Below are positions 6,251-9,288 of a stretch of DNA of 9,288 bases, in pieces. The translations under genes and the position numbers were made by a program. Source of the stretch: an uncultured Eubacteriales bacterium (GTDB lineage: Bacteria > Bacillota_A > Clostridia > Peptostreptococcales > Anaerovoracaceae); assembly GCA_902774195.1 (NCBI GenBank), contig CACYHM010000027.1:1-9288 (forward strand), written 5' to 3'. The notes below the pieces were generated by a model, which had not been told where the DNA came from, made no database searches, and saw only the letters and a list, made by a program, of their open reading frames with translations. Each line of letters begins with the position of its first letter. The first letter of the stretch is position 1.

Positions 6251-7459
6251 CTGTTCGTTTTCTTCATCCTCGGTTTGAGGAGATGTGTCGAAGTTCAGCA
6301 GGTTCCTGGCTTTGAACTCGACTGCTTCGGCTATGGCGAACACCACCTCAGGCGACGGGCCGAAGAATACTCCTCCGTGATGAGGGATGATGCAGGCGTG
6401 AGTCTTCTTCAGAGTGGATACCACGGCTTCGGCAAGCTCTGCCGTTCCCGGCGGGGCATAGCGCGTCACCATGACATCTCCGATCAGATCCTGGAGCTCT
6501 CCCTCGCCGAGCCTGAATCCCGCTTCGCACGCGGCGAATACGCTTATGGCGTTTGAACGCGTCTGCATCATGGCTCCGCAGTCCGGAAGCTCTCTGTACG
6601 CCATGGCGTGCATCCTTACCTCGCTGCTCGGCATGCGCTGGCTTCCGTATTCCAGCGTGTTGATATTCACTTTTACTATATCCTCGACCTTGATGTCGAA
6701 ATAATCCATTGAAGAAGGGGTGATCAGCATCTCTTCGTCATTCAGCCTGACCGACAGATTCCCCCACGAACCATATGAGAGATCGTGATTCACAAGAGCC
6801 GTTCCGAAATCCACGAGTTTGGCCCGCGCGGTGAATTCATCCTCGTCGAAACCTATGAAATCCACATGGGCTTCCTCGTTTCTTTTTGTGTAGTCCGAAA
6901 AGAAGTTGGTGCGGTATCTTTCCGCAGCCTCGGAAGGGATAGGGACGGTTCCGCCCAGCATTTTCCCGTGCACTTCAGCTTCGCATGCCTTTTCGGCTAT
7001 CTGGATGGCTGCGACGGCTTTTCTGGCATTGCTGCACGCAGCAATGGCGCCGGCGCCCCTGATGAGGCAGACGTCTGAATTCTTCAGAGCAGCGAGTATC
7101 GAAGCAGGGGAGGCGTCAGACGCTACCCTGAGACCCGAACCCGTGAGCCTTGCGAGATCCTCGAGTGTTACAGGAATGATATCGCTGTCCTGCGAAACAC
7201 TGACGGTGTCTGCAGAGATGCCGAAGATGACCGCGTTGACATCAGGCCTGTTCCTGAAGATCTCTCCCGGCCATCCCTCGCGCATGTCGCATACAACATA
7301 CTCTTCCGGAAGGATCCCGGCGAGGATCTTGCTGCCTCCTGTGCTGAGATAGGTCTTTTTGTCGATGCGGATACAGATCTGACCGTACATGATCTTGAAT
7401 CTGCCGTGGAAGCCCTTTACCGCTTTGGTCAGCCGTTCAGCTGCTTTTTCAATATCCAT
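6245..7459 (-). CDS. Tandem class II aldolase/adducin-like protein lacking the metal-binding HxH motif in both halves
   Basis: The 404-residue protein appears to be two class II aldolase/adducin-like modules in tandem; ordinary members have one module of about 215-260 residues. The C-terminal half (about 205-390) is clear: SWGNLSVRLNDEEMLITPSSMDY (231-253), PSSEVRMHAMAYRELPDCGA (277-296, with E280 at the catalytic Glu position of fuculose-1-phosphate aldolase), YAPPGTAELAEA and HHGGVFFG (360-367). The zinc ligands normally found as HxH after the PD.GA segment are Q299-T300-R301, so two of three metal ligands are missing. The N-terminal half (about 1-190) is more degenerate: RPDVNAVIFGIS replaces the HxH segment and LIRGAGAIA replaces the usual RNHG. 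Normal metal-dependent aldol cleavage therefore looks unlikely; a ligand-binding, structural or changed role is inferred. ATG 7459 is chosen over in-frame GTG 7486 because AGGAGG lies five bases before it. Confidence 0.87.
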   Translation of the reverse strand: MDIEKAAERLTKAVKGFHGRFKIMYGQICIRIDKKTYLSTGGSKILAGILPEEYVVCDMREGWPGEIFRNRPDVNAVIFGISADTVSVSQDSDIIPVTLEDLARLTGSGLRVASDASPASILAALKNSDVCLIRGAGAIAACSNARKAVAAIQIAEKACEAEVHGKMLGGTVPIPSEAAERYRTNFFSDYTKRNEEAHVDFIGFDEDEFTARAKLVDFGTALVNHDLSYGSWGNLSVRLNDEEMLITPSSMDYFDIKVEDIVKVNINTLEYGSQRMPSSEVRMHAMAYRELPDCGAMMQTRSNAISVFAACEAGFRLGEGELQDLIGDVMVTRYAPPGTAELAEAVVSTLKKTHACIIPHHGGVFFGPSPEVVFAIAEAVEFKARNLLNFDTSPQTEDEENEQK

Positions 7460-7463
7460 GATG

Positions 7464-7470
7464 ACCTCCT
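7464..7470 (-). promoter_or_regulatory. Ribosome binding site that fixes the aldolase-like start at 7459
   Basis: On the minus strand AGGAGGT precedes the ATG at 7459 by about five bases. The upstream in-frame GTG at 7486 would place this SD inside the coding region and has no SD of its own. Confidence 0.8.
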
Positions 7471-7492
7471 CTCCGCATCTCAGCACCCGCAG

Positions 7493-7529
7493 AATATAAT
7501 AAGCGAAGCATATATGATACTTCGCTTAT
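7493..7529 (-). terminator. Hairpin between glycosyltransferase and aldolase-like genes: terminator or operator
   Basis: A perfect 10-bp stem ATAAGCGAAG (7499-7508) / CTTCGCTTAT (7520-7529) with an 11-nt loop lies in the 118-bp gap. On the minus strand it is followed by TATATTCTG, a poor T-tract, so it may be a weak terminator of the glycosyltransferase transcript. It also abuts a TATTATATT tract (7501-7493) that could be the -10 of the aldolase-like gene, about 34-42 bp before its ATG, so an operator function is equally possible. I found no convincing -35. Confidence 0.5.
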
Positions 7530-7577
7530 CGTGATATTAACATATCGCAATGCTCCAATCGTGAAGGATGTATAAAC

Positions 7578-8798
7578 TTAAAGGAAATAATCCGTCAGCC
7601 GGGATGAAACAGAATCCCAGGTGATCGAGGAGCTGTCCGGAAGAGGTCCGGGAGCATCGCCTGAAGCGATATCAAGCACTGCTTTTTTCAGGACGCGGGC
7701 GAGTTCCGCCGCGAATCCGGCACGGGCTTCATCCTCAGGTTCGTCTATGCTTTTCATAGGAGGCATAGGCACGTATCTGACGTTCGGACCGCCCACGTTC
7801 GAGTCTATCCATTCCCTGACTCCCGGAAGATCCGTGCTGACCGGAAGGGCTCCCGATGCCATGGCCTCGATCAGCACGAGCGGCAGTCCCTCGAAATACG
7901 ATGGAAGAACGAATACATCGCTGTTCTTCATGAGTTCTGCGAGCATGTCCTGCGGTATCTGGCCGAGGCAGTCTATGTATGACGGAAGGTCCCCGAGGCG
8001 GTGCGCAAGGGTCTCATCCTGGCATCCCCCGGCCATGGCGAGCCTGAACCCCGGCACGTCCGGATCGGCGTTCAGAAGTTCAAGAGCGTCGAGCATCTCG
8101 GGAACTCCCTTCGGGCGGCTTATCTTGCCCGCGTAGCATAGACGCACAGGATCGCCTTTTTTGTATGGCTCTCTTCCCTCCGCGTTGAAGAGCCTGTCGT
8201 TGTATCCGCTGCCGAGCACATTCACATGGGCCGGATCCATGCCGAAAAGCTCCCTTATGCGGCCGGCCATGTCATCGTGGAGCGCGAATGCCATGTCCAG
8301 TCTCGCGATCTCAGGTCTTATCATCTCTGCAAGAGCAGGGCAGTTCACCATCTGGCGCAGGTCCGTGCCGTGCGAGATGCCGCAGATCCTGCGGTCCGGG
8401 AAGTGCTTTCTGACAAGAGCCGTGAGAAGAAAGAGATGATGGCACACGATCAGGTCCGGGTCGAGATTGTCGACGGCCCTGTCCACCGCATCGATGAATG
8501 CGTGCTCGAATTCATCGATCATCTCCGGCGTGAGGTCGCGGTATCTCGTTGATTCGTACGGCATGATATCGGACATCCCGGCTATCGGGAAGTGTATGCC
8601 TCCTGCCTCGTTTTTTCCGACAAAGTATACCGGATAACAGCTTACTCCCTCCGGGAACGAGACTTCGTCATCGGGGTATATGCCGCAGACGACAGCCTGG
8701 TCGTGGCCCGCTCTGTAAAATGACTTCACCAGTTCGGTGAGATATGTGCCGCTCCCCGTGGAGTGCGGCTTCTGTGCTGTAATACTTAAGATGTTCAT
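7578..8798 (-). CDS. GT4-type (GT-B fold) glycosyltransferase
   Basis: The 406-residue protein has the two Rossmann-like halves of GT-B glycosyltransferases. The N-terminal half holds the glycine-rich acceptor-side loop STGSGTYLTELVKSF (13-27), DPDLIVCHHLFLL (113-125) and GISHGTDL (140-147). The C-terminal half holds LCYAGKISRPKGVPEMLDAL (220-239), LGQIPQDMLAELMKNSDVFVLPS (278-300) and the E-x7-E donor-binding motif EGLPLVLIE (E303, E311), followed by AMASGALPVSTDLPGVREWI. It would transfer a sugar from a nucleotide-sugar to a glycan, lipid or small-molecule acceptor in the cytoplasm. There is no membrane span. Sugar and acceptor cannot be predicted, and no other glycan genes are nearby, so no pathway is implied. 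The ATG at 8798 gives the natural N-terminus MNILSITAQKP, but no Shine-Dalgarno sequence precedes it. Confidence 0.92.
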   Translation of the reverse strand: MNILSITAQKPHSTGSGTYLTELVKSFYRAGHDQAVVCGIYPDDEVSFPEGVSCYPVYFVGKNEAGGIHFPIAGMSDIMPYESTRYRDLTPEMIDEFEHAFIDAVDRAVDNLDPDLIVCHHLFLLTALVRKHFPDRRICGISHGTDLRQMVNCPALAEMIRPEIARLDMAFALHDDMAGRIRELFGMDPAHVNVLGSGYNDRLFNAEGREPYKKGDPVRLCYAGKISRPKGVPEMLDALELLNADPDVPGFRLAMAGGCQDETLAHRLGDLPSYIDCLGQIPQDMLAELMKNSDVFVLPSYFEGLPLVLIEAMASGALPVSTDLPGVREWIDSNVGGPNVRYVPMPPMKSIDEPEDEARAGFAAELARVLKKAVLDIASGDAPGPLPDSSSITWDSVSSRLTDYFL

Positions 8799-8813
8799 AC
8801 ATCTATAATAGCA
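8789..8813 (-). promoter_or_regulatory. Possible extended -10 promoter and start-codon hairpin of the glycosyltransferase
   Basis: On the minus strand TGCTATTAT (8813-8805) matches an extended -10 element, TGn plus TATTAT. The A of the ATG at 8798 is the seventh base after it, so transcription could begin at or near the start codon. AGATGT (8804-8799) and ACATCT (8794-8789) form a 6-bp inverted repeat with the ATG in its loop. No Shine-Dalgarno sequence is present. A TTGACA at 8827-8822 is too close (10 bp) to serve as -35 for this -10. Confidence 0.35.
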
Positions 8814-8815
8814 GA

Positions 8816-8853
8816 GAACGTGTCAAAAGGAACTATTCCTTTTCTATACGTTC
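8816..8853. repeat. Large concentric dyad in the divergent intergenic region
   Basis: The inner arms AAAAGGAA (8825-8832) and TTCCTTTT (8836-8843) flank CTA. The outer arms GAACGT (8816-8821) and ACGTTC (8848-8853) share almost the same centre, with 3- and 4-bp gaps. The dyad lies about 18 bp upstream of the glycosyltransferase start and 20 bp upstream of the -35 of the plus-strand promoter, a good position for a regulator acting on both genes. It has no T-tract beyond its own arms, so an operator is favoured over a terminator. Confidence 0.5.
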
Positions 8854-8872
8854 CGTTTCACAAAACATTCAC

Positions 8873-8901
8873 TTGAAAAAAAGCGCAAAATACGATATAA
8901 A
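8873..8901 (+). promoter_or_regulatory. Strong sigma-A-type promoter for the P-loop NTPase gene
   Basis: TTGAAA (8873-8878), a spacer of exactly 17 bp and TATAAA (8896-8901) give a near-consensus promoter with an A-rich spacer start. Transcription should begin near 8908, leaving a leader of about 105 nt before the ATG at 9013. Confidence 0.7.
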
Positions 8902-8907
8902 AGTAGA

Positions 8908-9012
8908 GGTATCTGAAGCGGTGATGCATCCCGCGGACGATCCGGACAACTGTATCCACGGATAATATCGAAGAACCGGCTCCGAATCATCAGGGGACGG
9001 CATTTTTTATAA
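8908..9012 (+). promoter_or_regulatory. Structured leader with terminator-like hairpin abutting the start codon
   Basis: The leader can form three hairpins: GCGG/CCGC extended by GA/TC around a bulged T (8918-8934, loop TGCA); ATCCG/CGGAT (8940-8944, 8959-8963); and CCGGCTCC/GGGGACGG (8976-8983, 8993-9000; 7 of 8 positions pair, one G-A mismatch, one G-U) with a 9-nt loop. The third is followed after CA by six T (9003-9008), which resembles an intrinsic terminator, and its 3' arm contains the only SD-like sequence, AGGGGA. This layout suggests attenuation or translational control. I could not match it to a known riboswitch class. Confidence 0.4.
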
Positions 9013-9288
9013 ATGGGACTTTTTTACGAAGCGGACAAGACCTTTGAACAGCTGATGGACGAAAAGAAGAACTTCGTCTTCATCGGAGAGGCGGGCAGCG
9101 GCAAGAGCGAGCTGGTGCTCAATATTGCCGTTAAGCTTGCAGAGAAGACAGGGAGACCTGTAGATCTCTTCGACCTCGACCAGACCAAGCCTCTTTACAG
9201 GTCGCGTGACATGAAAGAGGAGTTCGCGAAAAAGGGGGTCAACATCATCTATCAGGATCAGTACCTCGATGCTCCGGTCATGGTAGGG
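9013..9288 (+). CDS. P-loop NTPase, N-terminal fragment (runs off the window)
   Basis: The first 92 codons are visible and open to the window edge. After a short N-terminal helix comes FVFIGEAGSGKSELVLNIAVKLAEKTG, with Walker A GEAGSGKS at residues 25-32 on a preceding beta strand, then VDLFDLDQTKPLYRSRDMKEEFAKKGVNIIYQ and YLDAPVMVG. The paired Asp in DLFDLDQTKP right after the first helix recalls ATPases of the SIMIBI/MinD-like type, where this strand carries catalytic Asp residues, but the family cannot be settled from a fragment. The codon immediately before the ATG is TAA in the same frame, so translation cannot start further upstream; the next in-frame ATG (9055) has no SD and would shorten the protein before the P-loop. 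The SD-like AGGGGA is 15 nt from the ATG, unusually far. Confidence 0.75.
   Translation, partial: MGLFYEADKTFEQLMDEKKNFVFIGEAGSGKSELVLNIAVKLAEKTGRPVDLFDLDQTKPLYRSRDMKEEFAKKGVNIIYQDQYLDAPVMVG

Noticed and set aside
8822..8827. TTGACA on the minus strand as a consensus -35 for the glycosyltransferase.
   Set aside because: The only good -10 (TATTAT, 8810-8805) is 10 bp away rather than 16-18, and nothing at the right distance resembles a -10. It is also part of the dyad.

Overview
The window reads as chromosomal DNA from an anaerobic bacterium of the phylum Bacillota, class Clostridia. The grounds are the gene content (a DUF4914 protein, a C_GCAxxG_C_C redox protein, an ECF sigma factor paired with a membrane-anchored beta-propeller protein, a RarD-type EamA permease), Clostridia-like Shine-Dalgarno sites (AGGAGG type), and a moderately GC-rich composition that still uses ATA for Ile and AGG/AGA for Arg heavily. 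The genus cannot be fixed from sequence alone. Coding density is high, and I see no rRNA, tRNA, CRISPR array, insertion sequence or phage gene.

Layout, left to right. (1) 1-1814, minus: a DUF4914 protein, cut at its C-terminus by the window edge, with its own promoter at 1885-1913. (2) 2081-4618, minus: a two-gene operon with an ECF sigma factor upstream and a membrane-anchored beta-propeller protein downstream, closed by an intrinsic terminator at 2016-2052. (3) 4812-6182, plus: divergent from the sigma factor, a small cysteine-rich redox-type protein followed by a RarD-like permease, ending at a strong hairpin (6215-6242) that can serve both strands. (4) 6245-8798, minus: a tandem-duplicated class II aldolase/adducin-like protein and, upstream of it, a GT4-type glycosyltransferase, separated by a hairpin. 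(5) 8799-9288: a divergent intergenic region with a large dyad, a near-consensus promoter and a structured leader, then the first 92 codons of a P-loop NTPase on the plus strand.

How the genes work together. The only firm partnership is sigma factor plus beta-propeller: the genes are 12 bp apart, and the propeller protein has a basic cytoplasmic N-terminal part, one membrane span and an exported sensor-like domain, as expected for a protein that controls the sigma factor. The other genes look like independent single or two-gene units.

The points most worth following up are: the aldolase-like protein, in which both halves have lost the HxH metal-binding motif; the sigma/propeller module with palindromes at its presumed transcription start; the leader of the last gene, where a terminator-like hairpin plus six T lies directly before the ATG and covers the only SD-like sequence; and the glycosyltransferase start, which has no SD and may be leaderless. 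Nothing here is clearly a new defence or mobile system.
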